Of a stretch of 64,000 bases of DNA, positions 39,464 through 48,202 are shown piece after piece (position 1 is the stretch's first letter; the number at the start of each line of letters is the position of its first letter). The notes beneath the pieces are model-generated. The model searched no databases. It had not been told where the DNA came from and was given only the letters and a program-made list of their open reading frames with translations. A program made the translations under genes and the position numbers. This DNA is from Roseovarius indicus (lineage in GTDB: Bacteria; Pseudomonadota; Alphaproteobacteria; Rhodobacterales; Rhodobacteraceae). The stretch covers positions 1,054,001 to 1,118,000 of the forward strand of contig NZ_CP031598.1 in assembly GCF_008728195.1 (NCBI RefSeq), in the 5' to 3' direction.

Positions 39464-39469
39464 GATACC
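39449..39469. promoter_or_regulatory. LysR-type box B (GRTATC-N9-GATAYC)
   Basis: GGTATC (39449-39454), 9 nt, GATACC (39464-39469), the most perfect of the three boxes. It sits 108 bp from the DapA-like start and 48 bp from the aspartate dehydrogenase start, in their divergent promoter. Confidence 0.75.
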
Positions 39470-39517
39470 AAAGCCCCGCCACTTTCCGATACCTTCGCGC
39501 CGCATTAGGAGGCCTCC

Positions 39518-40291
39518 ATGAAAATCGGCATTATCGGAGAGGGCGCCATCGGGCGCTACGTCGCGGACAGTCTGCAGGTCAGGGGGCTCGGCCCCCACGC
39601 CATCCTCACCCGCTCGGGCGGCGGCACGTCGGACGGCCTATCGCGCGTCAGGTCGGTGGCCGACATGCCCGACGACATATCCCTGATGGTCGATTGCGCC
39701 GGTCACGCGGCGCTGGTTCAGCACGGGCCGGCGATCCTCGAGCGGGGCATCGACCTCGTTACCGTCTCGCTCGGCGCACTGGCCGACCCGGAGCTCGAAT
39801 TCACCCTCACCGACGCCGCCCGCCGCGGCAACGCACAGCTTCACCTCGCCAGCGGCGCCATCGGCGCGCTCGATGCCCTCCGCGCCGCCAAGGTCGGCGG
39901 GCTGGAGGAGGTCACCTACACTGGCCGCAAACCCCCGCGCGGCTGGAAAGGCTCTCCCGCCGAAGACCGGCTCGACCTCGACACGCTCACCGCCGCCGCC
40001 ACCCATTTCGACGGCACCGCCCGCGATGCCGCGACGACCTACCCGAAAAACGCCAATGTCGCCGCCGCGGTCGCCCTGGCCGGCGCGGGGTTCGATGCCA
40101 CGCAGGTCAGGCTGATCGCCGACCCGGATGTCATCGCCAACATCCACGAGATCCACGCCACCGGCGCCTTCGGCCAGTTCCACTTCCGCATCGAGGGCCA
40201 CGCCCTTCCCGACAACCCGCGCAGTTCCGCCCTTGCCGCCATGAGCGCTGTCGCCGCCATCGAACGGCAGCTCGCCCCGATCACCACCTGA
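39518..40291 (+). CDS. nadX: L-aspartate dehydrogenase-like protein
   Basis: A 257-aa NAD(P)-dependent enzyme. GIIGEGAIGRYV (3-14) is the Rossmann motif. LASGAIGALDAL (about 110-121), YPKNANVAAAVALAGAG and IHEIHATGAFG are characteristic of the aspartate dehydrogenase (NadX) family. It interconverts oxaloacetate plus ammonia and aspartate or iminoaspartate. In this cluster it may act in amine or imine handling, not NAD synthesis. The LysR gene follows 9 bp later and likely shares the transcript. Confidence 0.85.
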   Translation: MKIGIIGEGAIGRYVADSLQVRGLGPHAILTRSGGGTSDGLSRVRSVADMPDDISLMVDCAGHAALVQHGPAILERGIDLVTVSLGALADPELEFTLTDAARRGNAQLHLASGAIGALDALRAAKVGGLEEVTYTGRKPPRGWKGSPAEDRLDLDTLTAAATHFDGTARDAATTYPKNANVAAAVALAGAGFDATQVRLIADPDVIANIHEIHATGAFGQFHFRIEGHALPDNPRSSALAAMSAVAAIERQLAPITT

Positions 40292-40300
40292 GGATACCCC

Positions 40301-41266
40301 ATGGCCACACGCCACACCCGCATCGTCGAACGCGCCCTCACGCGGCTCAAGTTGCGGCAGCTGCGCCTTCTGGTGGCGGTCGGCCAGCATGGCAGCATCC
40401 AGAACGCCGCGCAGGACCTCAACATTTCCCAGCCGGCAGCCACCAAGATGATCCAGGACCTCGAATACGACTTCGAGGTCAAGCTCTTCGACCGCACCAA
40501 TCGCGGCGTCGTGCCCACCGTCTTCGGCGAAACGCTCATCCGCCACGGCAAGCTGATCTTCGGCCAGGTCTCGAACGCCGCGCAGGAGCTTGATGACCTG
40601 AACGAGGGCAACGCCGGCCGCGTCGTGGTCGGCACGCTGCTCGCGGCCTCCCCCTCGCTTCTGCCGCTGGCCATCGAACGGCTGCTGAAGGACCGACCGA
40701 AAGTCGCCATCAAGATCGTCGAGGGTACGCACGAGGTGCTGATGCCCGCCCTCCTGTCGGGTGAGATCGACATGGTCGTGGGCCGCCTTCCGAGCCACCG
40801 CCACCGCGAGAACATCACGCAAGAGAAGTTCTTCGACGAACGCGTCCTCGCCGTCACCGGCACTCAGCACGCCTTGGCCCAAAGGGCCAACGTCACCTTC
40901 GACGAGCTGAAACCCTATGGCTGGATCCTCCCCCCGGTCGAGACCACCCTGCGCCGCCAGACCGATCAGTTCTTCATCCGACAGGGCCAATACGTCCCCC
41001 CAACGGCGATCGAATCCGTCTCCTACCTCGCGAACCGTTCCCTGCTGCGAACCCACGACCTCATCGGCATCATGCCCGCCCATGTGGCCGCGCTCGATAT
41101 CCAGAACGGGCTGCTGGCCGAGATCGACTGGGCGGCCCCTTTTGGCGCCGGTCCGGTGGGCGTGTCCTACCGCGGCAAGCAAAGCCTCTCGCCCGCCGGC
41201 AGTGCCTTCCTCGACGCCCTGCACGCCGCAGCGCCGGGCGTGGGCGGGATCAATCCAGTGTCCTGA
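40301..41266 (+). CDS. LysR-family regulator of the dioxygenase cluster
   Basis: A 321-aa regulator. The winged helix has HGSIQNAAQDLNISQPAATK (about 29-48), and the rest is the effector-binding domain. The early LTRLKLRQLRLL segment is of the GbpR/CbbR-like subgroup. It is cotranscribed with the aspartate dehydrogenase gene. Three copies of a LysR-like box flank it: divergent promoter (B), upstream of the dioxygenase operon (A), and overlapping its own stop (C), upstream of the aldehyde dehydrogenase. It is the natural candidate to bind them. Confidence 0.92.
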   Translation: MATRHTRIVERALTRLKLRQLRLLVAVGQHGSIQNAAQDLNISQPAATKMIQDLEYDFEVKLFDRTNRGVVPTVFGETLIRHGKLIFGQVSNAAQELDDLNEGNAGRVVVGTLLAASPSLLPLAIERLLKDRPKVAIKIVEGTHEVLMPALLSGEIDMVVGRLPSHRHRENITQEKFFDERVLAVTGTQHALAQRANVTFDELKPYGWILPPVETTLRRQTDQFFIRQGQYVPPTAIESVSYLANRSLLRTHDLIGIMPAHVAALDIQNGLLAEIDWAAPFGAGPVGVSYRGKQSLSPAGSAFLDALHAAAPGVGGINPVS

Positions 41267-41285
41267 TATCCATCTTTCTGATACC
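41265..41285. promoter_or_regulatory. LysR-type box C (GRTATC-N9-GATAYC)
   Basis: GATATC (41265-41270), 9 nt, GATACC (41280-41285). It overlaps the LysR stop codon (41264-41266) and lies 79 bp upstream of the aldehyde dehydrogenase start. Confidence 0.7.
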
Positions 41286-41364
41286 AATATTTGTTCAATT
41301 CGATTGTAGTAATGCCCCGCTCGCGGGACACTTTGCGCAAGCCACACGCAAAGACGAGGTCCGA

Positions 41365-42801
41365 ATGAGCACCTATCCCGAACTGAAACTCTTCATCGGC
41401 GGTGAATGGCGCAAGACGCCCGAGGATCTCCCGGTTCTGAACCCGGCCACGGAAGAGGAGCTTGGCCGTCTCCCCCATGCGCGTGTCTCCGACCTCGAAG
41501 ACGCCTTGGGCGCGGCCCAGGACGGCTTCGAGATCTGGCGCAAGACCCCGCCGCGCACCCGATCCGACATCATCCTGAAAGCGGCGGCGATCATGCGCGC
41601 CCGGCAGGAGGAGATCGCCCAATCAATTACCGCCGAGCACGGCAAGCCGCTTAAGCAGGCCCGGCTCGAGGTCATCCGCGGCGCCGAGTTCTTCGAGTGG
41701 GACGCGGCCGAGGCGATGCGCGTCTATGGCCGTGTGATCCCCTCGGCCCCGGGCACCAAGATCGCCGTGCATCATCACCCGATCGGCGTGGTCGCGGCCT
41801 TCTCCCCCTGGAACTTCCCGATGAGCCAGCCCGCCCGCAAGATCGCCGGCGCGCTGGCCTCAGGCTGCGCCATCATCCTCAAGGCCGCCGAGGAAACCCC
41901 CGCCGGCGCCATCCACATCGTCCGCGCCTTCGAGGAGGCGGGCCTGCCGAAGGGCGTGCTGAACCTCGTCTTCGGAACCCCTTCCGAAATCTCGGAATAC
42001 CTCATCCCCCAACCCTCCGTTCGCCTCGTCGCCCTGACGGGTTCGACCATCGTCGGCCGGCAACTGACGGCGCTCGCGGCCCAAAGCGACACACCCGTCC
42101 TGATGGAACTCGGCGGCCACGCCCCGGTGATCGTCTGCGAGGACACCGACGTGAAACGGGCAGCCCTCAGCGGCGCGGTCCGCAAGATGCGCAACGCGGG
42201 CCAGGTCTGCACCTCGCCGACCCGCTTCTTCGTGCATGAAAGCATCTACGACAGCTTCGCCGACACGTTCACCGAACGCGCCGCGGCGACCGTCGTCGGC
42301 AACGGTATCGACGACGGTGTCGAAATGGGCCCCACCGCCAACGACCGCCGCGTGCCCGTACTCACCGACCTCGTCGAGGACGCCGTTGCCAAGGGCGCGG
42401 AGCTGCGAACCGGCGGCGCCCGGCGCGGCAACAAGGGATACTTCTTCGAACCCACCGTTCTGGCCAACGTCCCGGACACGGCACAGATCATGCAGACGGA
42501 GCCCTTCGGCCCCATCGCCGTGCTCAACCCGGTTCGGGATCTCGACGAAGCCATCGCCAAGGCAAACTCTGTGCCCTACGGTCTCGCCGGCTATGCCTTT
42601 ACGAACCGTGCCGACTATATCGACCGGATGATTGACGGTGTCGAAGTGGGCAACTTCTCTATCAACACGCTCGAGGCTTCGCTGCCTGAAACTCCGTTTG
42701 GCGGCGTGAAATCGAGCGGCTACGGTCGCGAGGGCGGCACGGAAGGCCTCGAAAGCTACCTGACGAAGCGGAATGTCTGGTACTCCTCAGAAATCGCTTG
42801 A
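41365..42801 (+). CDS. NAD(P)-dependent aldehyde dehydrogenase (succinate-semialdehyde type)
   Basis: A 478-aa enzyme. The PWNFP segment is near 150. The catalytic glutamate is in LMELGGHAP (near 247), and the catalytic cysteine is in NAGQVCTSPTR (near 281). The GabD-like length and motifs fit semialdehyde oxidation. In this cluster a muconate-type semialdehyde downstream of the dioxygenase is a plausible substrate. Expression is likely under LysR box C. Confidence 0.9.
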   Translation: MSTYPELKLFIGGEWRKTPEDLPVLNPATEEELGRLPHARVSDLEDALGAAQDGFEIWRKTPPRTRSDIILKAAAIMRARQEEIAQSITAEHGKPLKQARLEVIRGAEFFEWDAAEAMRVYGRVIPSAPGTKIAVHHHPIGVVAAFSPWNFPMSQPARKIAGALASGCAIILKAAEETPAGAIHIVRAFEEAGLPKGVLNLVFGTPSEISEYLIPQPSVRLVALTGSTIVGRQLTALAAQSDTPVLMELGGHAPVIVCEDTDVKRAALSGAVRKMRNAGQVCTSPTRFFVHESIYDSFADTFTERAAATVVGNGIDDGVEMGPTANDRRVPVLTDLVEDAVAKGAELRTGGARRGNKGYFFEPTVLANVPDTAQIMQTEPFGPIAVLNPVRDLDEAIAKANSVPYGLAGYAFTNRADYIDRMIDGVEVGNFSINTLEASLPETPFGGVKSSGYGREGGTEGLESYLTKRNVWYSSEIA

Positions 42802-43001
42802 CCCGGAATGAACGGCTGCAAATGCAGGCTCGGGCAACGAGTGGAAACAACGGAATCCTTTTTTCTTTCCAACGCAATAGCCAAGCTTTCGTCCCGAGGG
42901 GTTGAAACCAAAACTTAGATTTGCCAAGTATCGCACCAATGGGTTCGGCCCAGCGATAACGGCGTCATCCGGCCGATCGGCCGCAAGAAATGTGGCGCTT
43001 T
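42802..43001. other. Gap upstream of the betaine-type importer
   Basis: Together with the leader below, this forms a 309-bp non-coding stretch. No credible gene was seen. It should hold the promoter of the importer operon. No single promoter stands out clearly by eye. Confidence 0.5.
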
Positions 43002-43094
43002 GGAAGGTCCCGCCAAACCGGCGGTCTTCCACACGGAAAATCAATGTCTAAAGGCTTTTCCCGCCGTCACGGGCAACCGTGAGCGCTGTGGGAA
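43002..43094 (+). promoter_or_regulatory. Structured 5' leader, possible riboswitch or attenuator
   Basis: Two stem-loops precede the importer. Hairpin 1: GGAAG (43002-43006) pairs CTTCC (43026-43030), and inner CCGCC (43010-43014) pairs GGCGG (43020-43024). Hairpin 2: TTCCC (43058-43062) pairs GGGAA (43090-43094) around an internal loop and a 6-bp stem, TCACGG/CCGTGA (43067-43072 with 43077-43082), closed by a GCAA tetraloop. It ends 16 nt before the ATG at 43111, next to the ribosome site. It does not match a riboswitch class I can name. Confidence 0.45.
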
Positions 43095-43110
43095 TCGGAA
43101 AGGAAGGATC

Positions 43111-44091
43111 ATGAAGAAACTATCCACTATACTCGCCGCCGGTGTGTTGGCAGCGCCTGTCGCCGCACATGCACAATCCGACGAGTGCGGAGAAGTTTCG
43201 ATTACTGAAATGAATTGGGCCTCGGCTCAGGTGGTCACGAGCGTTGCCTCGTTCATCATGGAACAGGGCTATGGCTGCGACGTCAGTGTCGTGTCCTCGG
43301 ATACGATCCCTGCCGTGACCTCGGTTGCCGAGAACGGCGAGCCGGATATCGTGACCGAGCTGTGGCTGAACTCGACCGGCGACACCTATGACGAACTGCG
43401 CGACGCAGGCAAGGTCGTCGAAGCCGGCGACGTGCTGGATCCGGGCGGTGTCGAAGGCTGGTGGATTCCGACCTATCTCGCCGAGGAACACCCCGAGTTG
43501 AAGACCATCGAGGGCATTCTCGAGAACCCCGAGCTGGTCGATGCCCGCTTCCACAACTGCCCCGAAGGCTGGGGCTGCCGCGTGGTCAGCGACAACCTTG
43601 CAGAGGCGCTTGACCTCGAAGGCAATGGCATCGAAGTCTTCAACTCCGGTTCGGGTCAGGTTCTTGCCACGTCGATGGCCGACGCCGTGCTCGAGGAAGA
43701 GCCATGGTTCGGCTACTACTGGGGCCCGACAGTGCCGCTTGGCAAATACGACATGACCAAGGTCGACCTCGGCGAAGTCAAGGATGACGTGCACGCACGG
43801 AACCAGAATGCGGATACCGACAATCCGGGCGTTTCGGATTTCCCCGCAGCGCCGATCGTCACCGCGACCACAGCGAGCTTTCAGGAAGAGAACCCGCAAG
43901 TGTTCGCCCTGATGGAGAACATGACCTTCAAGACGGACAACATGTCGAAGGTCCTCGCGTGGAAGGACGAGAACAACGCGTCGGCTGAAGAAGCGGCTGT
44001 CTATTACCTGACCAACTTCCAGGACCAATGGAGCAATTGGCTGGATGACAGCGCTCGCGAGAACCTGAAATCGGTTCTGCAAGACAGCTAA
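43111..44091 (+). CDS. ABC solute-binding protein, glycine betaine/choline type (ProX/OpuAC)
   Basis: A 326-aa periplasmic protein with a signal peptide (cleavage after AHA near residue 20). The ATG at 43111 follows AAAGGAAGG. The OpuAC-type pattern MNWASAQVVTSVASFI and the WWIPTYLAEEHPEL and WFGYYWGP segments fit a binding protein for quaternary amines, whose aromatic residues cage the cation. A terminator-like hairpin right after the gene (44107-44139) should give more binding protein than permease. Ligand choice (betaine, choline, carnitine, proline betaine, DMSP) is open. Confidence 0.88.
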   Translation: MKKLSTILAAGVLAAPVAAHAQSDECGEVSITEMNWASAQVVTSVASFIMEQGYGCDVSVVSSDTIPAVTSVAENGEPDIVTELWLNSTGDTYDELRDAGKVVEAGDVLDPGGVEGWWIPTYLAEEHPELKTIEGILENPELVDARFHNCPEGWGCRVVSDNLAEALDLEGNGIEVFNSGSGQVLATSMADAVLEEEPWFGYYWGPTVPLGKYDMTKVDLGEVKDDVHARNQNADTDNPGVSDFPAAPIVTATTASFQEENPQVFALMENMTFKTDNMSKVLAWKDENNASAEEAAVYYLTNFQDQWSNWLDDSARENLKSVLQDS

Positions 44092-44106
44092 ACCCGTTTC
44101 GTCAAG

Positions 44107-44139
44107 GCAGGGCTGACTCTGAGTCAGCCCTGCTTTTTT
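44107..44139 (+). terminator. Intrinsic terminator / attenuator between binding protein and permease
   Basis: GCAGGGCTGACTC (44107-44119) and GAGTCAGCCCTGC (44121-44133) form a near-perfect stem followed by TTTTTT (44134-44139). The textbook form implies partial termination inside the operon. Confidence 0.85.
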
Positions 44140-44187
44140 GTGCGTCCGCCACCCTCTGGTGCGACGGCGCAGAGGAGATATACTACG

Positions 44188-45222
44188 ATGGCTACTTACG
44201 ATTTTGTATTTGATGCCCTGGGCCTGCAGGATTGGTGCGAGGCCAGTGGTGACGGCTCGGCGCCAATGTCCATGGACGCGCTGGTTGCGAAAAGCTCGGG
44301 CGAGGAAGCCTCGACCTCGATCTGGGACTTGCCGTTCCCCTCAATGGACGCCCTGAACGAGGCCTGCCCGTCCTTCCCCCAGTCACGCGAACTTACCCTC
44401 GGACTCGAAAACGGGTTCCTCAACGTGAAGGACTCGATGAGTGTCGTGCTCGACCCGATCACTCAGCCGCTGTCATGGATGCTGGACGGTGCGCTTTACG
44501 GCGTTCTCAACACGCCGTGGTGGATCGTCATTCCGATCATCCTGCTCGTCGTCTGGCTGGTGTCACGCTCGTGGCAGCTTCTGACCTTTGTCGGGCTCAG
44601 CATCGGCGGACTCGCCTTCATCGACTACTATGATTATGCGATGCAGACGCTGGCGATCATCATGGTCTGCGCGTTCCTTTGTGTGTTGCTTGGGGTGCCA
44701 ATAGGCATCGCCATGTCACGCTCCGACAAGATGCGCACGGCAACGATCCCGGTTCTGGACATGCTGCAGACGCTGCCGCCCTTCGTCTACCTCATTCCGC
44801 TCATCTTCCTGTTCTCGGTCACCGAGCCGAAACTCTACGGCATCGCCATCATTCTCTATGCGATCGTACCGGTGATCCGCTTGACCGACCTCGGGATCCG
44901 CATGGTGGACGACACCGTGATCGAGGCCGCAGACGCGTTCGGCATGACGGACCGGCAAAAACTCTTCGGCGTACAGGTACCGCTGGCGCTGCCCAACATC
45001 ATGGCAGGCGTCAACCAGACCATCATGATGAGCCTCGCGATGGTCGTCATCGCCTCGTTGGTCTCGGCCCCCGGCCTGGGTGTTCTGGTGCTGCGCGGGA
45101 TCAACAACCTCGAGCTGGGTGTCGGCCTCGTATCTGGCCTCGGTATCGTGATCCTCGCGGTGATCCTCGACCGTGTCACAAAGGCCGCCCTCAACCGTAT
45201 CAACGCCGCACAGAAAGGCTGA
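44188..45222 (+). CDS. ABC permease, glycine betaine/proline type (ProW)
   Basis: A 344-aa inner-membrane protein. An N-terminal region of about 110 residues with few hydrophobic segments precedes six or seven membrane helices. The EAA-like loop is EAADAFGMTDRQKLFGVQVPLALP. The ATG at 44188 has AGAGGAG upstream. It partners the ATPase encoded 3 bp later. Confidence 0.9.
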   Translation: MATYDFVFDALGLQDWCEASGDGSAPMSMDALVAKSSGEEASTSIWDLPFPSMDALNEACPSFPQSRELTLGLENGFLNVKDSMSVVLDPITQPLSWMLDGALYGVLNTPWWIVIPIILLVVWLVSRSWQLLTFVGLSIGGLAFIDYYDYAMQTLAIIMVCAFLCVLLGVPIGIAMSRSDKMRTATIPVLDMLQTLPPFVYLIPLIFLFSVTEPKLYGIAIILYAIVPVIRLTDLGIRMVDDTVIEAADAFGMTDRQKLFGVQVPLALPNIMAGVNQTIMMSLAMVVIASLVSAPGLGVLVLRGINNLELGVGLVSGLGIVILAVILDRVTKAALNRINAAQKG

Positions 45223-45225
45223 GAC

Positions 45226-46299
45226 ATGACCTCTGATCGTGAGAAGAAGACCAAGATCGCCATCCGCGACCTCTACAAGATTTTCGGCGAAGAGCCTGAA
45301 AGCGTTCTGCCCGCGGTCAAGGATGGCACCAGCAAGAATGATCTGTTGGAACACCACAATCACGTGCTCGGGCTCAACGACATCAATGTCGACGTCAAAG
45401 AGGGCGAGATCACGGTGATGATGGGCTTGTCCGGTTCGGGCAAGTCCACGCTAATCCGCCACCTCAACCGCCTGATCGAGCCTACGGCCGGCACGGTCGA
45501 ACTCGACGGCACCAACATCGTCGACCTTAGCCAGGAAGACCTGCGCCGTGTCCGGCGCGAGGAGATGTCGATGGTGTTCCAGAACTTCGCGCTGCTGCCG
45601 CATCGCACCGTTCTGGAAAACGCCGGCATGGCGCTCGACGTGCGGGGCGAGTCGAAAGAGGACTATGAATCAGAGGCCCGCAAGTGGCTCGAACGGGTCG
45701 GCTTACAGGGGGTCGAAGACCAGTTTCCCCATCAGCTTTCCGGCGGCATGCAGCAACGCGTGGGGATCGCCCGCGCGCTCTGCTCCAACGCGCCCGTCAT
45801 GCTGATGGACGAGGCCTTCTCGGCCCTCGACCCGTTGATCCGGACCGACATGCAGGACCTGCTGCTCGAACTTCAGGAAGAGCTGCACAAGACCGTGGTC
45901 TTCATTTCCCACGACCTCGACGAAGCGCTGAAACTGGCCGACCACCTCGTGATCCTCAAGGACGGCTTTGTCGTCCAGCAGGGCGAGCCGCAAGAAATCC
46001 TGATGAAGCCGAACGATCCCTACATCGTCGACTTCATTTCCGACATCAACCGCGCCCGGGTGCTGCGCGCCCGTTCGGTGATGGAGGAAACCACCGAAGC
46101 TCCCGCTGATCCTGCGGGCGAGGTCGACCACGAGGCCACGCTCGAGTCACTGATCGCAAGGGCCAAGGGCGAGACCGACCTGACCTATATCGTGACCCGC
46201 GACGGCAATCAGGTCGGCGTTCTGAAGATGACCGATCTGTTTAAGGCTCTGGTGCCCATCGAGGCTTCGGATGACGGTATTCGCGCGAATGCCGCGTGA
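45226..46299 (+). CDS. ABC ATPase, glycine betaine/proline type (ProV)
   Basis: A 357-aa ATPase. Walker A GLSGSGKST is near 67, signature LSGGMQQRVGIARA near 168, and Walker B VMLMDEAFSALDP near 188. The insertion EEPESVLPAVKDG near the N terminus and the single CBS-like tail (TYIVTRDGNQVGVLKMTDL) mark the ProV/OpuAA branch. CBS tails in this family can gate transport by ionic strength. It completes the importer. Confidence 0.92.
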   Translation: MTSDREKKTKIAIRDLYKIFGEEPESVLPAVKDGTSKNDLLEHHNHVLGLNDINVDVKEGEITVMMGLSGSGKSTLIRHLNRLIEPTAGTVELDGTNIVDLSQEDLRRVRREEMSMVFQNFALLPHRTVLENAGMALDVRGESKEDYESEARKWLERVGLQGVEDQFPHQLSGGMQQRVGIARALCSNAPVMLMDEAFSALDPLIRTDMQDLLLELQEELHKTVVFISHDLDEALKLADHLVILKDGFVVQQGEPQEILMKPNDPYIVDFISDINRARVLRARSVMEETTEAPADPAGEVDHEATLESLIARAKGETDLTYIVTRDGNQVGVLKMTDLFKALVPIEASDDGIRANAA

Positions 46300-46359
46300 T
46301 CCCTTCGGCCAGGCGCTCCGCTGCTCAAACGTGAGTGGAAGAGCCCATATCCTTATGAA

Positions 46360-46391
46360 CTGTCAGAGCCGTCGCATATGCGGCCTGACAG
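46360..46391. terminator. Hairpin between convergent genes
   Basis: CTGTCAG (46360-46366) pairs with CTGACAG (46385-46391). An inner GCCG/CGGC pair adds to the stem. It lies between the converging ATPase and membrane-protein genes. No T run is seen. Confidence 0.45.
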
Positions 46392-46392
46392 G

Positions 46393-46935
46393 TCAAATCC
46401 GCTTGAGAACCGCCCAAACGCCCAGCAAGACCACCATGAGGCCGATCAGGTCGGCCAGCACGAGATTGAGCAAAAGCCCGGTTTCGTTCGGAAGGTCGAA
46501 AGCAAAATCGCCGATCACAACTATGCCGAAGCTGTTGTAGACAGAGGCCAGCCCTCCGACAAGCATCAGCCGGCGCCAATGGATTGTCATGTCAGAGCCA
46601 GCGTAGAGGTCGAGGCGGGTCGCACGAAACGTTTCGAATGCCAGATAGGCTGTCGTCGCAGAGACGATGGCGAAGGCCAAAGTCTGACCCAAAGTCAACC
46701 CGAAGTGAAGCTGCAGGTACCCGGCATGGAGCAGAGCTGCTGGAAGAAGAGCCGGAATCGAGCGCCACCGGAGGAGCCAGGCTGAGATGAGCTTTACCCC
46801 ATGCGGCAGAAAGGGGCACAGGAATGCCCCGGCGCCGGTTCGCAGCTCATCGATGCTGGGTGATCCGTGAACCAAGTGCCAGAAGGCATAGAGCGCAATA
46901 TAGGTGGCGCTCGCGAATGCGGTTTCCTTTAACAA
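46393..46935 (-). CDS. Small integral membrane protein, unknown
   Basis: A 180-aa protein with five or six hydrophobic segments and few charges (YIALYAFWHLVHG near the start, VVLLGVWAVLKRI at the end). Start is a TTG at 46935 with a modest upstream site. The next in-frame alternatives are inside the first helix. No family was recognised. It is convergent with the importer and separated by about 350 bp from the winged-helix gene on the same strand. Confidence 0.6.
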   Translation of the reverse strand: MLKETAFASATYIALYAFWHLVHGSPSIDELRTGAGAFLCPFLPHGVKLISAWLLRWRSIPALLPAALLHAGYLQLHFGLTLGQTLAFAIVSATTAYLAFETFRATRLDLYAGSDMTIHWRRLMLVGGLASVYNSFGIVVIGDFAFDLPNETGLLLNLVLADLIGLMVVLLGVWAVLKRI

Positions 46936-47076
46936 ACAAGTCCATTCTTAAATTGGCGATGCGGCTTCGTATTCTGCGGGATAACCGAAAAATTGATGGC
47001 CGTGCCCCTCCGCCGGATCGTCTCGTTTCCTCTCTCTTCCAGATATTATCAATATGATTGAAGATAGTTGTCAATG
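46936..47076. other. AT-richer spacer
   Basis: AT-richer than its surroundings (for example the stretch near 47040-47070), with no gene seen in this segment. Together with the next feature it forms a 350-bp gap between two minus-strand genes. Confidence 0.45.
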
Positions 47077-47256
47077 ATGACGGAGAGACAACTTGACCAA
47101 ATTTCAGGCGGTAAAAAACCTTTCGTTAACTTATATTTAAGAAAAGCTTCGCGATCAGGGTCGTGGGTGGAATCGGAATTGCGAACCGCCCGGGGAAACA
47201 GCGAGCTCACCATTGAGTGTCAAATAGATAAAATTTGGGGAGGTTGGCCTACGTGA
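47077..47256 (+). CDS. Possible double-glycine-leader peptide
   Basis: A 59-aa frame starting MTERQLDQISGG, then a basic, polar tail with one Cys and a late IWGGW. The start resembles the leader of bacteriocin-type peptides (hydrophobic-x-x-Ile-x-Gly-Gly), although the leader is short. An alternative ATG lies 3 bp upstream at 47074. The ribosome site is weak, and no processing peptidase/ABC gene is adjacent. It could be chance. Confidence 0.3.
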   Translation: MTERQLDQISGGKKPFVNLYLRKASRSGSWVESELRTARGNSELTIECQIDKIWGGWPT

Positions 47257-47285
47257 AAAATCGGTCTCGCAGGCCAATCATTCGA

Positions 47286-47621
47286 TCAGGCTCGGGATTG
47301 TGTCTCGTTGCCCATCGGTCCGAGCTTGGAGATATGCAGGCTGTAAGTTCCCGTCTTACGAGAGCCCGCCCGCGACACGTAACCCTTGTCGAGCAGGGTG
47401 CGAAGCGCCCGATAAAAGGTCGGATGGCTGAGGTTCTGGCACAGCGGATGCTTTTTCATGTCTTCGGTCCGCAGGTTCTCGTGCCCGTCGGATGACAGGG
47501 CAGACATGGTATAGATCAGATTGCGTTCGTCCCCGGAAAGCTTGTCCAGTCCGAGGTCGTTTTCCATAGTCGTGATCAGCACGCGCAGCATCGCAACGTG
47601 AGACAGTTCCGAGGGTTCCAC
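47286..47621 (-). CDS. Winged-helix DNA-binding protein, small
   Basis: A 111-aa protein with a GTG start at 47621 preceded by AAGGAG at 8 nt. NLSHPTFYRALRTLLDKGYVSRAGSRKTGTYSL reads as a recognition helix and wing of a MarR/PadR-like or phage-type winged helix. It may be the regulator of the nearby small membrane protein or peptide. The target is unknown. Confidence 0.6.
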   Translation of the reverse strand: MEPSELSHVAMLRVLITTMENDLGLDKLSGDERNLIYTMSALSSDGHENLRTEDMKKHPLCQNLSHPTFYRALRTLLDKGYVSRAGSRKTGTYSLHISKLGPMGNETQSRA

Positions 47622-48202
47622 GACTTACACTCCTTTTCGGCCTGCTCTTGAATTGATCATGGTCTTCCCAATCTGCTTCCCCGGCGGAATGAAGCCTCTT
47701 CCCGCCGAGATCAAGTCTGCTCTGCTCAACTGATAGTGAGCTTGAACCCAAATTCTGTCAACAGAAGGCCCTTTGCAGTGGCGGGCCCCCGCTTGGTTTC
47801 AATCCGATATCAGTGCTTTTGCTCTCCAGGACGGCGCGCGTTTACCGGTTTTTGGGCGAAGCGTCTGAATTTAAGTCACATCGATATCGTGCGCACTGGC
47901 GTCGTGCCCGGCCTGACAGAAGTGGGTGTTCCGGATTGAGATAAATAGCACGGTGTGATGAGCCGGGCGTCGGACCGCTCCGCGGTTTAACGGTCCAAGG
48001 CCTCATGCGCGCGGTCCGGCGTGGGGTTTTCTGACACTTTTGGGGCTCGACGGATCAAGCCTGGAGCAGTGGATTGGCAACGGATCAGTCCGGATGCCGC
48101 GCCGGCATCCTTTTCGCACGGGCAGCCTTAATTTGGCGCTGTGTTCGGACGATTTGTGATAAACTCGGCGCAATACCCGAATTTATTACAGGGACAAGTG
48201 AA
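47622..48202. other. Non-coding gap upstream of the sensory operon
   Basis: About 580 bp with no credible gene. It must include the promoter of the DUF3365 gene. A GC-rich inverted stretch lies about 47955-48020 (CGGACCGCTCCGCGG, then further GGTCC repeats). No promoter consensus was confidently placed. Confidence 0.4.

Noticed and set aside
39638..41347. Long minus-strand frame opposite aspartate dehydrogenase and LysR
   Set aside because: Covers two clear plus-strand genes and has no domain signal.
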